From Chitinophaga niabensis (GTDB lineage Bacteria > Bacteroidota > Bacteroidia > Chitinophagales > Chitinophagaceae), in contig NZ_FSRA01000002.1 of the NCBI RefSeq assembly GCF_900129465.1, forward strand, positions 2,108,001 through 2,172,000: 64,000 nt of DNA. Reading direction: 5' to 3'. The position numbers were made by a program, and so were the translations under genes. Below are positions 1-9,801 of the stretch, piece after piece. The notes beneath the pieces were generated by a model, which was not told the origin of the DNA, ran no database searches, and saw nothing but the letters and a program-made list of their open reading frames with translations. Position 1 is the stretch's first letter. Every line of letters begins with the position of its first letter.

Positions 1-2111
1 ATGTTGTTTCGCTCAGTGGTGGCACGGAGAAAGTAAAGTATTATCTCTCCGGTCAGTATCAGCATCAGGATGGCATTTACAAGCAAAGCGCAGCTTATTA
101 TAAACAGGCACAGGCAAGAGCTAATATAGATGTAGCAGTAACAAACAATTTCAAAGTAGGGATAGATGTGTTGTACCGTAATGAGTTCCGCAATGCTGCG
201 AAACCGGGGTATGATGCAGGTGGAATATTCAGGGAGTTATGGCTGGCTTATCCTTACCTGGTGCCCAAATATCCTAATGGTTATGTAGGGCCAGGCATAG
301 GTGGCGGACCTGATAACAGCATGATCTATATTACGAACGGAGATGCCGGTTACCAGCGTTTTACGAACGATTACCTGCAAACAAAAGCATCTTTCAACTG
401 GGACCTTTCCAAAATTACAGATGGCCTTTCACTGGATGGTTATTATGCCTACGATCTTACACTGAACAGAACAAAACAATTTGTACAAACACCTCCAGCC
501 GCTTACAGGTATAATCCTTCCACGAAGGACTATACAAGGATCGTATCCTCCATTACCCCCAACCTCAATGAACTAAGAGGTTCTGTAAGGCAGAAGCTCC
601 TGAACCTGCGGCTGAATTACAGCAGGAAGTTTAATGATCATGCACTGGATGCTTTTGTTGCCTTTGAAAGGTTCCAGGGCGAGGCCGATAACATTACGGC
701 TTACAGATCTAACTTCCTCAGCAATTCCCTGGATGAGTTGTTTGCAGGCAGCCTTATCGGGCAGCAGAACAATTCTTCCGCTGCGGAATCAGGCCGTATC
801 AACTACATCAGCCGTATATCTTACAATTTCAGGAATAAGTATCTCCTGGATTATAATATGCGCTACGATGGATCGCAGAATTTCCCCGAAGGTAAACGTT
901 ATGGTTTCTTTCCGGGTGTGTCTGCTGCATGGCGTATTTCGCAGGAACCTTTCTTCCGCTCATCTTTCGTAAGTGACCTTAAGGTAAGGGCGTCATGGGG
1001 TAAAACCGGTAACGATGCAGTGAGTGCTTTCAACTATATTCAAACGTACCTGTTTGGTACCGGCTTCGGTTATTCACTGGGCCCCAACGCATCACAGGTG
1101 AGTTCACTGAACCTTGGCCCTACACCCAACAGGAACATTACCTGGGAAGTGGCCAACACTACAGATCTGGCAGTAGAATCCCAATTCCTGAATGGAAAGA
1201 TTGGCCTGAGCCTTGACTACTTCCGGTCTATGCGCACGGGGATCCTGATCGCACGCAGCGAATCTGTTCCCGGTTATACGGGTGTTACCCTGCCATTGGA
1301 AAACCTGGGACGCGTGCTGAACAGGGGTATTGAGGTAGAAGCTTCCTATAATAACAGAACAGGGAAAGACTTCTCTTATTCCGTAAGAGGGAACATGACG
1401 TTCGCACGGAACAAAGTGATCTATATGGACGAAGCGAAAAATATTCCTTCCTACCAGCAAAAAACCAACCTCCCGATCGATGCCTGGTTCCTTTATCAAT
1501 CAGATGGTATTTACCAGAACCAACGGGAGATAGATAACAGTCCGCATCCTGCAGGTACTGCTCCCGGCGATATCCGTTATAAAGATCTCAATAATGATAA
1601 ACAGATCAATGGACTGGATATGGTGAGAACACCATTGGTAAGAACACCTGAGATCATCTACGGTGCTGCATTCAATTGCACCTGGAAAAATATTGATGTG
1701 TCTGTTTTCTTCCAGGGGCAGGCAAGGGCCAAATCTTATCTCGCACCCGCAGGGTTAAACCTGGCCAGGGAATTTTTCACTGACCGCTGGCAGAAAGAAG
1801 GAGATAATACCTATCCCCGCAATTTCAGCGGACCTACGGGCAGAACTTTTGGTGTAAACACCATGGCTTCCGACTTCTGGTTGCGCAATGCTGCCTTTGT
1901 GAGATTGAAGAATGTGGAGATCGGTTACAACCTGCCATCTTCCTGGCTGGGCAAAGCAAAGATCCAGGGTGCCAGGATCTACGTGAGCGGAAATAACCTG
2001 TTCTCTATCGATAAATTCGGGCCATCTTATGATCCTGAAATACCTAACGATAATGGCTATTATTACCCGCAGCAGCGGATCGTAAACATCGGTGCAAACC
2101 TCAGTTTCTAA
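1..2111 (+). CDS. SusC-like TonB-dependent outer-membrane receptor (C-terminal part)
   Basis: This is the C-terminal part of a SusC/RagA-family TonB-dependent porin, which imports oligosaccharides across the outer membrane together with its SusD partner. The open frame runs in from the left edge (first full codon at base 3), so the N-terminal carboxypeptidase-like and plug domains are outside the window. Visible features are many amphipathic beta-strand segments, the SusC-type NGKIGLSLDYF and GRVLNRGIEVEASYNN stretches, and a C-terminal strand ending in aromatic F (VNIGANLSF). A start codon at 168 exists, but upstream codons in the same frame also read as receptor sequence, so that ATG is internal. 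The next gene, a SusD homologue, follows after 9 bases. The family call is firm; the glycan is inferred only from context. Confidence 0.95.
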   Translation, partial: VVSLSGGTEKVKYYLSGQYQHQDGIYKQSAAYYKQAQARANIDVAVTNNFKVGIDVLYRNEFRNAAKPGYDAGGIFRELWLAYPYLVPKYPNGYVGPGIGGGPDNSMIYITNGDAGYQRFTNDYLQTKASFNWDLSKITDGLSLDGYYAYDLTLNRTKQFVQTPPAAYRYNPSTKDYTRIVSSITPNLNELRGSVRQKLLNLRLNYSRKFNDHALDAFVAFERFQGEADNITAYRSNFLSNSLDELFAGSLIGQQNNSSAAESGRINYISRISYNFRNKYLLDYNMRYDGSQNFPEGKRYGFFPGVSAAWRISQEPFFRSSFVSDLKVRASWGKTGNDAVSAFNYIQTYLFGTGFGYSLGPNASQVSSLNLGPTPNRNITWEVANTTDLAVESQFLNGKIGLSLDYFRSMRTGILIARSESVPGYTGVTLPLENLGRVLNRGIEVEASYNNRTGKDFSYSVRGNMTFARNKVIYMDEAKNIPSYQQKTNLPIDAWFLYQSDGIYQNQREIDNSPHPAGTAPGDIRYKDLNNDKQINGLDMVRTPLVRTPEIIYGAAFNCTWKNIDVSVFFQGQARAKSYLAPAGLNLAREFFTDRWQKEGDNTYPRNFSGPTGRTFGVNTMASDFWLRNAAFVRLKNVEIGYNLPSSWLGKAKIQGARIYVSGNNLFSIDKFGPSYDPEIPNDNGYYYPQQRIVNIGANLSF

Positions 2112-2120
2112 CGGTAACAA

Positions 2121-3773
2121 ATGAAAAGCATGAAAACATTATATATTATTTGTGTGCTGGCTGTAGCTATGCTACTCAGCGCATGTAACGACACGCTGGA
2201 CCTTAAGCCGAAGAATGCCTATTCTGAAGAAGATGTATGGGGCGATCCCAAACTGACGGAAGTTTTCGTGAATGGCATTTACGACAGGGCCGTGCTGGCA
2301 TATAAAGACGCAGGTTATGGATGGGCAGCACAAACAGATGAGCTCTACGGAAACTTTAACTGGACAAATGAGAATGTATATGTGCGGGGAGAAGCCACTC
2401 CGGATAATCAAACCAGTGGTTCGCTGAACAACTGGAATAGCTTATATACTGCGATCCGGTATTGCAACACCTTCTTTTTAAACATTAATAAAGTTGATTC
2501 CACAGGGAATGAAAGCCTTATCCGCCGTATGAAAGGAGAAGTATATTTTCTCCGCGCAATGGCCTACTTTGAATTGCTGAAACGTTTTGGCGGTGTGCTG
2601 CTGATCACCAAGGTCTACGATGTTACAGATAAGACCTTTACTGAAAAAAGGGCCACCTGGCAGGAAACAAAAGATTTTATCCTGGCAGATATAGCACAGG
2701 CAGTGCAGCTGTTACCTGCATCCCAAAGCAATGATATGAATAAAGGCAGGGCCACTGCCGGGGCTGCGCTCGCGCTTAAATCCCGTTTGCTGTTGTACGC
2801 GGCAAGCCCTTATTTCAACAAAACCAACGACCAGCAATTATGGCGCGATGCAAGGGATGCGGCCAAAGCGGTGATTGATTACAATGGCAAAATGTATAGC
2901 TTGTATGGCAACGCAGGCAATGGTACCTATAATAAGATCTTCCTCGACTTCTTCAATCCTGAAGTGATCTTTGGAAGGGTATACAGCGGCCTGGTGAAGG
3001 CAGACCGGTATAACACGGTGAGCAGGGACCTTAGTCCTAATGGATACGATGGTTACAGTGCATACAATGTGATCCAGCAAATGGTAGATGAATTTGAAAT
3101 GGCAGATGGTACCACCTTTAGCTGGAATAATCCCGCCCATGCGCAGAACCCTTATGCTAACAGGGAACCACGTTTCTATGCGGATATACTCGCCAATAAC
3201 CAACAATTTAAAGGACGGCTTACACAGTTCTATGAAGGTGGGGATGATTCCCCCCAAAGCCCTTATTCCCCCTGGAATGCATCTAAAACAAGGTATTGCA
3301 TGCGTAAAATGGTGGACGAGGCTGTAGACTGGAAAAAGCAGGATTTTGCAGCCTCTCAATGGGTTGTGTTCCGTTTGTCAGAAATGTATCTTAACTATGC
3401 GGAAGCTTGTGCTGCATTGGGGCAATACGGAGAAGCCCGCACTTATCTGAATGATCTGAGGCAGCTGAAAGCAGGATTGCCTGCAGTGACGGCTCCTGAT
3501 GCGGGGCTGATGGACAGGATAAAACATGAAAGAAGGATTGAACTTTGCTTTGAAGGGCATCGTTACTTTGATATCAGAAGATGGGGCGTTGCTGAACTGG
3601 GATCGGAAGATGCCAAGGGTGTGGTGATCACGAAACAGCCAAACGGTACCTTCACCTACCAGCAGATCACTGTGGAAGAAAGAACATGGGTGCCCGGCTT
3701 TTATTTCTATCCGATACCAAGAACGGAAATACAGAAGAATCCGAATATCACACAGAATCCGAATTATAATTAA
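2121..3773 (+). CDS. SusD/RagB-family surface glycan-binding lipoprotein
   Basis: This 550-residue protein is the SusD-like lid of the SusCD importer, a surface lipoprotein that captures glycan. The N-terminus is a lipoprotein signal with lipobox LLSAC, putting the lipidated cysteine near residue 22. The body shows the SusD TPR-like fold, with conserved helices such as GEVYFLRAMAYFELLKRFGG and the C-terminal RIKHERRIELCFEGHRYFDIRRW signature (in part). The gene starts 9 bases after susC stops and is followed by a hairpin, so the two form a transcriptional unit. Length is normal for the family. Ligand specificity cannot be read from sequence. The downstream glycosidase and symporter cluster suggests one locus for a single substrate. 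Confidence 0.95.
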   Translation: MKSMKTLYIICVLAVAMLLSACNDTLDLKPKNAYSEEDVWGDPKLTEVFVNGIYDRAVLAYKDAGYGWAAQTDELYGNFNWTNENVYVRGEATPDNQTSGSLNNWNSLYTAIRYCNTFFLNINKVDSTGNESLIRRMKGEVYFLRAMAYFELLKRFGGVLLITKVYDVTDKTFTEKRATWQETKDFILADIAQAVQLLPASQSNDMNKGRATAGAALALKSRLLLYAASPYFNKTNDQQLWRDARDAAKAVIDYNGKMYSLYGNAGNGTYNKIFLDFFNPEVIFGRVYSGLVKADRYNTVSRDLSPNGYDGYSAYNVIQQMVDEFEMADGTTFSWNNPAHAQNPYANREPRFYADILANNQQFKGRLTQFYEGGDDSPQSPYSPWNASKTRYCMRKMVDEAVDWKKQDFAASQWVVFRLSEMYLNYAEACAALGQYGEARTYLNDLRQLKAGLPAVTAPDAGLMDRIKHERRIELCFEGHRYFDIRRWGVAELGSEDAKGVVITKQPNGTFTYQQITVEERTWVPGFYFYPIPRTEIQKNPNITQNPNYN

Positions 3774-3779
3774 TACAAT

Positions 3780-3804
3780 AAGCAGGGGCCATCTGCCCCT
3801 GCTT
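3780..3804 (+). terminator. Hairpin after the susCD pair
   Basis: A 9-bp perfect stem (AAGCAGGGG / CCCCTGCTT) with a 7-base loop begins 7 bases after the susD stop. The following bases are AT-rich without a clean T-run. It may attenuate rather than fully stop transcription into the downstream glycosidase operon. Confidence 0.55.
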
Positions 3805-3821
3805 ATAAGAAATACTTTTCC

Positions 3822-5243
3822 ATGTTTATCAGGTCCTTATTATTGTTACTGATTTGTTTAAAGGGAAATGCACAACAGATTGTATTTCATTCTTCCAATG
3901 CTAAGCTGGAAGCAGCTTTCAACTGGGCACAGCAAATGGCTTTATCTTACAAGGGGCACAAGGATGATCCTGTTGGCCCCTGGTATGAATCTGCCTTGCC
4001 GCCAAGGTCTGCCTTCTGCATGCGGGATGTGGCACATCAATGTATTGGAGGGGAAATACTGGGGCTGGCCGCAGAGAACAGGAATATGCTAACGCTGTTT
4101 GCTAAAAATATCTCGAAGGAAAAAGACTGGTGTTCCTATTGGGAAATGAACAAACATGGCCTGCCTGCCCCTGAAGATTACCGGAACGACAAGGAGTTCT
4201 GGTATAACCTGAATGCGAATTTTGATATCATGAATGCGAACTGGCGCATGTACCTGTGGACGGGGAATAAGCTTTATATCAATGATCCTGTTTTCCGCAA
4301 CTTTCACGATAGATCTGTGGATGAATATATCAATACCTGGATCTTACAGGCAGATTCGCTGCTGGTAAGACCGGCTTACCCGAATGCACCCATCCCCTTC
4401 AATGAGAAGGATGCCTTTCATCGTTGCCGGGGGCTGCCTTCTTATTCAGAAGGTGTACCCCATCTGAAAATGGGAGTTGACCTGATCGCAGCTTTATACA
4501 GAGGGTTGGAAACATATGCAGCGATACTGGAAACCGGGGGCCAGCGTGCTAAAGCTGCAGGATACAGGCTTAAGGCTGAACAGTATCGCCGCCACATAGA
4601 GAACACCTGGTGGGATGCGCAGGCACAGCAATATCAGACCCATGTTACGAATGACGGTGCCTTTGGAAAAGGAGAGGGCGAAACTTTCCTGCTTTGGTTT
4701 GATGCATTGAAAGACAGTACCCGCGCCAGGAGAACAATAGAGCACCTGGTATCTAATAACTGGAATGTGGAGAATCTGTCTTATTTTCCGGTAGTACTTA
4801 GCAGGTATGGCTATTACGATCAGGCATTGCGCTATATACTCCATCTGGCAGATCCCGGTACAAAGAGAAGGGAATATCCGGAGGTTTCTTTTGGCGTGGT
4901 GGAAGGGATCATCCAGGGTTTGATGGGAGTGGATGCCGATGCACGGTATAACAGGATAAGTACCCTTTTCAACGGGCAGCAGGCAGATACGCTCTCTGCT
5001 GAAAACATTCCGGTACTCTCCGGGCGCATTACTGTAAGTGAATATAGGAATAGCGCCAGCCTGCAATACCATGGGAATACTGCTATTGTATGGCGGGCGA
5101 AATTTACCGGAAGGCACGCTTTCATTAAAACAGGGAACAGGAAGATAAAGGCATTGCAGGAATTGGATAAACGGGGTAATTTTATCTCTTATGCAGATGT
5201 GAAGCTGCAGCCGGGAAAGGCGATGACAGTAACGGTCGATTAA
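3822..5243 (+). CDS. Exported six-hairpin glycosidase-like protein, family uncertain
   Basis: This 473-residue protein has a Sec signal peptide (hydrophobic residues 4-13, then GNAQQ). The mature part looks like an (alpha/alpha)6-barrel glycosidase. It has repeated helical hairpins rich in W, Y and acidic residues, a conserved-looking PPRSAFCMRDVAHQ segment near residues 60-75 resembling the catalytic-loop region of six-hairpin glycosidases, and a short beta-rich C-terminus. The exact GH family is not recognisable to me. The gene sits between susCD and a GntR regulator, and is followed within 10 bases by that regulator, consistent with an operon through 9801. A role in periplasmic trimming of the imported glycan is inferred. 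It could be an inactive relative, since I cannot assign both catalytic acids. Confidence 0.75.
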   Translation: MFIRSLLLLLICLKGNAQQIVFHSSNAKLEAAFNWAQQMALSYKGHKDDPVGPWYESALPPRSAFCMRDVAHQCIGGEILGLAAENRNMLTLFAKNISKEKDWCSYWEMNKHGLPAPEDYRNDKEFWYNLNANFDIMNANWRMYLWTGNKLYINDPVFRNFHDRSVDEYINTWILQADSLLVRPAYPNAPIPFNEKDAFHRCRGLPSYSEGVPHLKMGVDLIAALYRGLETYAAILETGGQRAKAAGYRLKAEQYRRHIENTWWDAQAQQYQTHVTNDGAFGKGEGETFLLWFDALKDSTRARRTIEHLVSNNWNVENLSYFPVVLSRYGYYDQALRYILHLADPGTKRREYPEVSFGVVEGIIQGLMGVDADARYNRISTLFNGQQADTLSAENIPVLSGRITVSEYRNSASLQYHGNTAIVWRAKFTGRHAFIKTGNRKIKALQELDKRGNFISYADVKLQPGKAMTVTVD

Positions 5244-5253
5244 AATATCATGG

Positions 5254-6264
5254 ATGCGAAATGTATTTGAAAAAATAAGGGAACTGGAAGAAGTAGCAGC
5301 TTACTCTAAGCGGGACCGCCTGGTGCAGGGGATCATTAATGCCATCAACGAAAAGGTGCTGCAGATGGACGATCCGCTCCCTTCTGTGAACACACTGATC
5401 AGGGAGTTGAAGTTTTCGCGGGAAACTATTGTGAAAGGGTACCAGGAACTTGTAAGCAGAGGGATCATTGAATCAAAGTACCGGCTTGGCTATTTTGTAG
5501 CACATGGAAATACTGAACAGGTGATGAAAGTAGCGCTGCTGATGTACAACCTTGATACCTTTGAAGAGCAGTTCTACAGGAATTTCAGGCATCAGCTGGG
5601 TAAGGGCGTGGAGCTGAATATTTTCTTTCACCACGGTAATATAGAGATCTTCGAAACAATACTGCTGCAGATCAGGGGTAAATACGGGATGTATGTGGTA
5701 GCTCCTATTCCGCATCCCAGGTCAAAGGAGTTGCTGGATACTATTCCCCGCAGCAAGTTCCTGATGTTTGACAGGTACGAGCCATTGGACGGGGAATTCA
5801 ATTACATCACCCAGGAGTTCAAACAATCGTCCTACAACGCATTTAAACAACTGGCAAAAGAGATCAAACAATTTGATGAAATGATCTTCCTGCATTCCCC
5901 GGAATCGCTGGACCCAAAGGAGATCGTTTCCGCCTTCAAAAAGTTCCTGAAGGACTTTAAAATGAAAGGCAGCATTGTAAATGAGTTCAGCCCGGGTATG
6001 GTGGAAAAAGGAAAAGTATATTTTACGCTGGACAACTTTGCCATGTGGGAAATACTGCGGGAGTGCGAAAAAAAGAAATTGAAACCAGGTAAAGACGTAG
6101 GCCTGTTATCACATAACGATGAACCTGCAAAAGAGTTTGTAGGGATCACTACTTATTCCACAGACTTTGCACTGATGGGCAAAATGGCCGGCCAGGCTGT
6201 TATTAACAGGGAAAAGATCCGGCAGATCATACCCACTGCACTGGCCAAGAGAAAAACACTTTAA
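5254..6264 (+). CDS. GntR-type HTH regulator with LacI-like sugar-binding domain
   Basis: This 336-residue regulator has an N-terminal GntR winged helix (residues about 20-85, with the typical LPSVNTLIRELKFSRETI helix-turn-helix and a GYFV wing). The C-terminal domain resembles a LacI/periplasmic-binding-protein effector domain, with a late GKDVGLLSHNDEPA segment. It is a paralogue of the regulator at 47882: both share the QMDDxLPS motif and the TTxSTDFxxMGxMA C-terminal motif. It lies inside the glycosidase/symporter operon (10-base gaps on each side) and probably senses a monosaccharide released by the neighbouring enzymes. The ATG at 5254 keeps the full HTH; the ATG at 5250 is out of frame. 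The effector is unknown. Confidence 0.88.
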   Translation: MRNVFEKIRELEEVAAYSKRDRLVQGIINAINEKVLQMDDPLPSVNTLIRELKFSRETIVKGYQELVSRGIIESKYRLGYFVAHGNTEQVMKVALLMYNLDTFEEQFYRNFRHQLGKGVELNIFFHHGNIEIFETILLQIRGKYGMYVVAPIPHPRSKELLDTIPRSKFLMFDRYEPLDGEFNYITQEFKQSSYNAFKQLAKEIKQFDEMIFLHSPESLDPKEIVSAFKKFLKDFKMKGSIVNEFSPGMVEKGKVYFTLDNFAMWEILRECEKKKLKPGKDVGLLSHNDEPAKEFVGITTYSTDFALMGKMAGQAVINREKIRQIIPTALAKRKTL

Positions 6265-6274
6265 AAAGATATAG

Positions 6275-8212
6275 ATGAGATACTTACTTGTGTGGCTATT
6301 ATTAGCTTCATCCCCTTTGTGTGCCCAATTGAAATGGCAAATGCAGCCGGATGGAGGAATTATATGGAGGATCAAAACGAATGAAATACATGCTGATCAT
6401 ATAGAAATGAGTGGAAAGAAGATCTCTGCCATTATCTATTATGGGAAGGACAGTGCAGGTGGGTTGCTGCTGAAACAGAAACTTATTTTCCCTATGCTGC
6501 GCACTATACCCAATGATACAAGAGGAAGCCTGATCCGGACCTTTGAGCAGCATATTATGGATTCCGTAAAAGTTAATGGGGCTTATGTGCAGGAAGTACC
6601 GCAATCCTTTTATATAAAAGGATACCTGCAATCTGAAAGTACCACAAATGCCGGCCTGTTCATCAAAAGACAAATATTTCCTTCAACGGAAAAGGCTGCA
6701 TACATAGAAAGATATACTTTGTCCAATACGGGGAAAAAAACACTCTCCGTAAGCATTCCTATGCAGGATAAAAACATTGTAACAGATGCAGTAAAGGGTG
6801 TTGATGGTGCTTATACTATAAATTACCGGGTGTACAACGGAGGTGATCTTATATTACAACCGGGAGAAAAATGGACGTTTGCTGTTGTTATATCTGCCGC
6901 CGGTTTTATTTCAGCAGATTATGAATTTGAAAAGCGGAAAGCGCTGATAACCCAGCTGGGAGAATCCCTGGTACTGGAAACGCCGAATGATACCATCAAC
7001 AGGATGTTCAGCTTTGCCAAGATCCGTGCTGCAGAAAGTATTTTTGATACAAAAGAAGGGCTGATGCATGCTCCCGGTGGTGGTGAATATTATGCCGCTA
7101 TCTGGGCCAACGACCAGGCGGAATATGTGAACCCTTTTTTTCCTTTCCTGGGAAATGTGGAAGGTAATGAATCTGCCAGGAATAGTTTCCGGCTTTTTGC
7201 CCGGTATATGAATGATGATTACAAACCTATTCCCAGTTCCATTATTGCAGAAGGTACTGATTTCTGGAATGGTGCCGGAGACAGGGGAGATCAGGCCATG
7301 ATTGCCTATGGTGCTTCTCTCTTTGCGCTATATTCTGCTGATACGGTTAATGCAAAACGCCTCTGGCCATTGATCTCCTGGTGTAATGAATACCTGCGCC
7401 GTCATAAAACTAAAGATGGAGTGATCACCTCGGATTCTGATGAACTGGAAGGGCGGTTTAAAGCAGGCAGGATCAACCTGTCCACTAACGTGCTGGCCTA
7501 TGGAGCATTTGTATATGCATCCAGGCTGGCTGCTTCCCTTGGATTGCGGCAGGACGCAAACAGGCTGCAGCAGGAAGCCTTACAGTTACGAAAGGATATT
7601 GAAACCTATTTTGGCGCTACGGTGGAAGGGTATAAAACGTATCGTTATTATGAAGGTAATGATGTGTTACGCTCCTGGATCTGCATACCACTGGTGATGG
7701 ACATTTTTGACCGTAAAGAAGGAACCATCCATGCATTACTTTCTCCAAGGCTTTGGACGAAGAACGGGATCCTCACGGAAGCCGGTTCTGCCACCTTCTG
7801 GGACAGGTCTACCTTGTATGCCTTCCGTGGCATGCTGCGGGCAGGGGTAGTAGATACTACGCTTCCCTATCTCAGGTATTATTCTTCACAGCGCCTGCTG
7901 GGTAGCCATGTACCTTATGCCATAGAAGCCTGGCCTGAAGGAGATCAACGGCATCTCTCTGCTGAAAGCGGGCTTTATTGCAGGGTTATAACGGAAGGGT
8001 TGTTTGGTTTTGATCCCCTGGGCTTTTCTCAGTTTACCATCTGCCCGCGTTTACCAAAAGAATGGAGCAGTATGAAGCTGCGGAATATCAGGGCTTTCAA
8101 CAGGAACTTTGATATTGAAGTGAGCAGGCATAAGATCAATGTTGTATCAGCAGGTAAAATGATAAAAAGCATCAATTGGGATGGCCACAGCCCGGTTAAT
8201 TTGACTTTTTGA
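6275..8212 (+). CDS. Exported (alpha/alpha)6-barrel glycoside hydrolase, family uncertain
   Basis: This 645-residue protein begins with a Sec signal peptide (residues 1-18, cleavage near LCAQ). Residues about 20-230 form an all-beta N-terminal domain. Residues about 240-590 form a six-hairpin barrel with motifs typical of debranching-enzyme/GH15-GH63-like folds: YYAAIWANDQAEYVNP, SDSDELEGRF, and WPEGDQRHLSAESGLYCRVI. A short beta domain closes the protein. Acidic residues in the WANDQAE and SDSDELEG loops are plausible catalytic residues, but I cannot assign a CAZy family. The gene starts 10 bases after the GntR regulator and is followed 17 bases later by a symporter, so all are probably co-transcribed. 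Substrate unknown. Confidence 0.8.
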   Translation: MRYLLVWLLLASSPLCAQLKWQMQPDGGIIWRIKTNEIHADHIEMSGKKISAIIYYGKDSAGGLLLKQKLIFPMLRTIPNDTRGSLIRTFEQHIMDSVKVNGAYVQEVPQSFYIKGYLQSESTTNAGLFIKRQIFPSTEKAAYIERYTLSNTGKKTLSVSIPMQDKNIVTDAVKGVDGAYTINYRVYNGGDLILQPGEKWTFAVVISAAGFISADYEFEKRKALITQLGESLVLETPNDTINRMFSFAKIRAAESIFDTKEGLMHAPGGGEYYAAIWANDQAEYVNPFFPFLGNVEGNESARNSFRLFARYMNDDYKPIPSSIIAEGTDFWNGAGDRGDQAMIAYGASLFALYSADTVNAKRLWPLISWCNEYLRRHKTKDGVITSDSDELEGRFKAGRINLSTNVLAYGAFVYASRLAASLGLRQDANRLQQEALQLRKDIETYFGATVEGYKTYRYYEGNDVLRSWICIPLVMDIFDRKEGTIHALLSPRLWTKNGILTEAGSATFWDRSTLYAFRGMLRAGVVDTTLPYLRYYSSQRLLGSHVPYAIEAWPEGDQRHLSAESGLYCRVITEGLFGFDPLGFSQFTICPRLPKEWSSMKLRNIRAFNRNFDIEVSRHKINVVSAGKMIKSINWDGHSPVNLTF

Positions 8213-8229
8213 ATTAACTTTCCTGTTGT

Positions 8230-9801
8230 ATGAATGCAACAATATTCCTGACCTTCCTACTGATAACGGTTTCCATCGGCGTTATTTCCTGGTATAAAAC
8301 GAGGCGGGAAAAGGCTAATACCATTACCGGCTTTTTCCTGGCTAACCGCAGCCTGGGATTTATCACAGTGGGGAGCAGCCTGTTGTTTGCTAATATTAAT
8401 ACCGTACTTTTTGTTGGAGAGAACGAACTGGTGTACACCAATAACATGAGTGTAATAGCCTGGGGCATGACATCCGTTATAGCCATGCTGGTTGTTTCGG
8501 AATTTATTATGCCCATTTACCTTCGTACAGGCATTGCCACCACGCCGGACTATCTTGAAAAAAGATATGACAGCAGCACAAAAAAAATAGTCTCCCTCAT
8601 ATTCCTTGTTAACTATATCGTTAATTTATTGCCTTCTGTATTATACGGTGGCGCCGTGGCATTTAACGGCCTGTTCCATTTTTCAGATCATTATGGCATT
8701 GATTACTGGACCAGCATCTGGGTGCTGGTATGGATAATGGGGAGTATCGGCGGATTGTATTGTATCCTGGGTGGTTTAAAGGCTATCGCTATTTCCGATG
8801 TACTGTTAGGTGCCGCTATGTTCACCGGCGGCATATTATTGCCCTGGTTTGGATTGCGTTACCTGGGGAATGGTAATATCTCAGAAGGTTTGGCAGTGAT
8901 CTTATCTTCCAAAACAGAACACATGAAAGTGATCGGCGCTGCCGGAGATGCCGTTCCCTTCTCTACAATATTCACGGGTATGCTGCTGGTGAACCTTTAC
9001 TACTGGGGTACTGAGCAATATACAGTGCAGCAGGTGCTGGGTTCGCGCAACCTGGCGGTTTGCCAGAAAGGTATTGCGCTGGCTGCTTTTGGGAAGGTGC
9101 TTTCTCCATTGCTCATTAATATTCCGGGGCTAATAGCCGTGCATATGTATAGCAGTATGCAGAATACAGCAGAAGTATTTCCAAGGATGGTGAGTGATGT
9201 ATCACCGGCGCTCTTTGTGGGTTATATGGCAGCCATTTTGTTCGGTGCCACATTTACTACATTCAATGCAGGGCTTAATAGTGCCAGCACCCTTTTCATC
9301 CTTAATGTATACAAGGCCGGGCAGAAAAACGAAAAGCAATTACTGCGTATTGCAAAACGTTTTGAGATCATTATCTGTTTGCTGGCCATGTGCATTGCGC
9401 CATTTATCATCTTTGCGAAAGGGGGTTTTTATAACTACCTGCAAACGGTAGGAGGGTTGTTCAGCGTGCCTATTTTTACCATTATACTGGTGGGTTTCCT
9501 CACCCGGAAAGTGCCGCCCATCGCTGCTAAAACAGGCCTCGCCTTTTTTATTGTTACGTATGGTGCTACACAGGTGATCTTTGATACCGGCATACATTTC
9601 TTGCATATCCTGGCCATGTTGTTCATTATTACCTGCATACTGATGCTGATCATAGGAAGGATGTATCCTATGAAAGTGCCTTATGTGCGCGAAATGAGCA
9701 ATGTGGTGAATGTGGAACCCTGGAAAGGGCGGCATATTTATTCCGCACTATTGGTGATGGCAGTGATAGCCGTGTATGTATTGTTTACGATCTTAAGTTA
9801 G
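8230..9801 (+). CDS. Sodium:solute symporter family transporter (SSS)
   Basis: This 523-residue inner-membrane protein has about 13-14 hydrophobic helices. It shows SSS-family hallmarks: ITGFFLANRSLGF near the N-terminus, the GIATTPDYLEKRYD segment, and GGLKAIAISDVLLG. It belongs to the branch of sugar and inositol-type sodium symporters. It lies last in the 3822-9801 operon and would carry the monosaccharide freed by the two exported glycosidases into the cytoplasm. The 3' end overlaps the convergent oxidoreductase gene by 17 bases. The family is clear; the cargo is inferred from context only. Confidence 0.92.
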   Translation: MNATIFLTFLLITVSIGVISWYKTRREKANTITGFFLANRSLGFITVGSSLLFANINTVLFVGENELVYTNNMSVIAWGMTSVIAMLVVSEFIMPIYLRTGIATTPDYLEKRYDSSTKKIVSLIFLVNYIVNLLPSVLYGGAVAFNGLFHFSDHYGIDYWTSIWVLVWIMGSIGGLYCILGGLKAIAISDVLLGAAMFTGGILLPWFGLRYLGNGNISEGLAVILSSKTEHMKVIGAAGDAVPFSTIFTGMLLVNLYYWGTEQYTVQQVLGSRNLAVCQKGIALAAFGKVLSPLLINIPGLIAVHMYSSMQNTAEVFPRMVSDVSPALFVGYMAAILFGATFTTFNAGLNSASTLFILNVYKAGQKNEKQLLRIAKRFEIIICLLAMCIAPFIIFAKGGFYNYLQTVGGLFSVPIFTIILVGFLTRKVPPIAAKTGLAFFIVTYGATQVIFDTGIHFLHILAMLFIITCILMLIIGRMYPMKVPYVREMSNVVNVEPWKGRHIYSALLVMAVIAVYVLFTILS

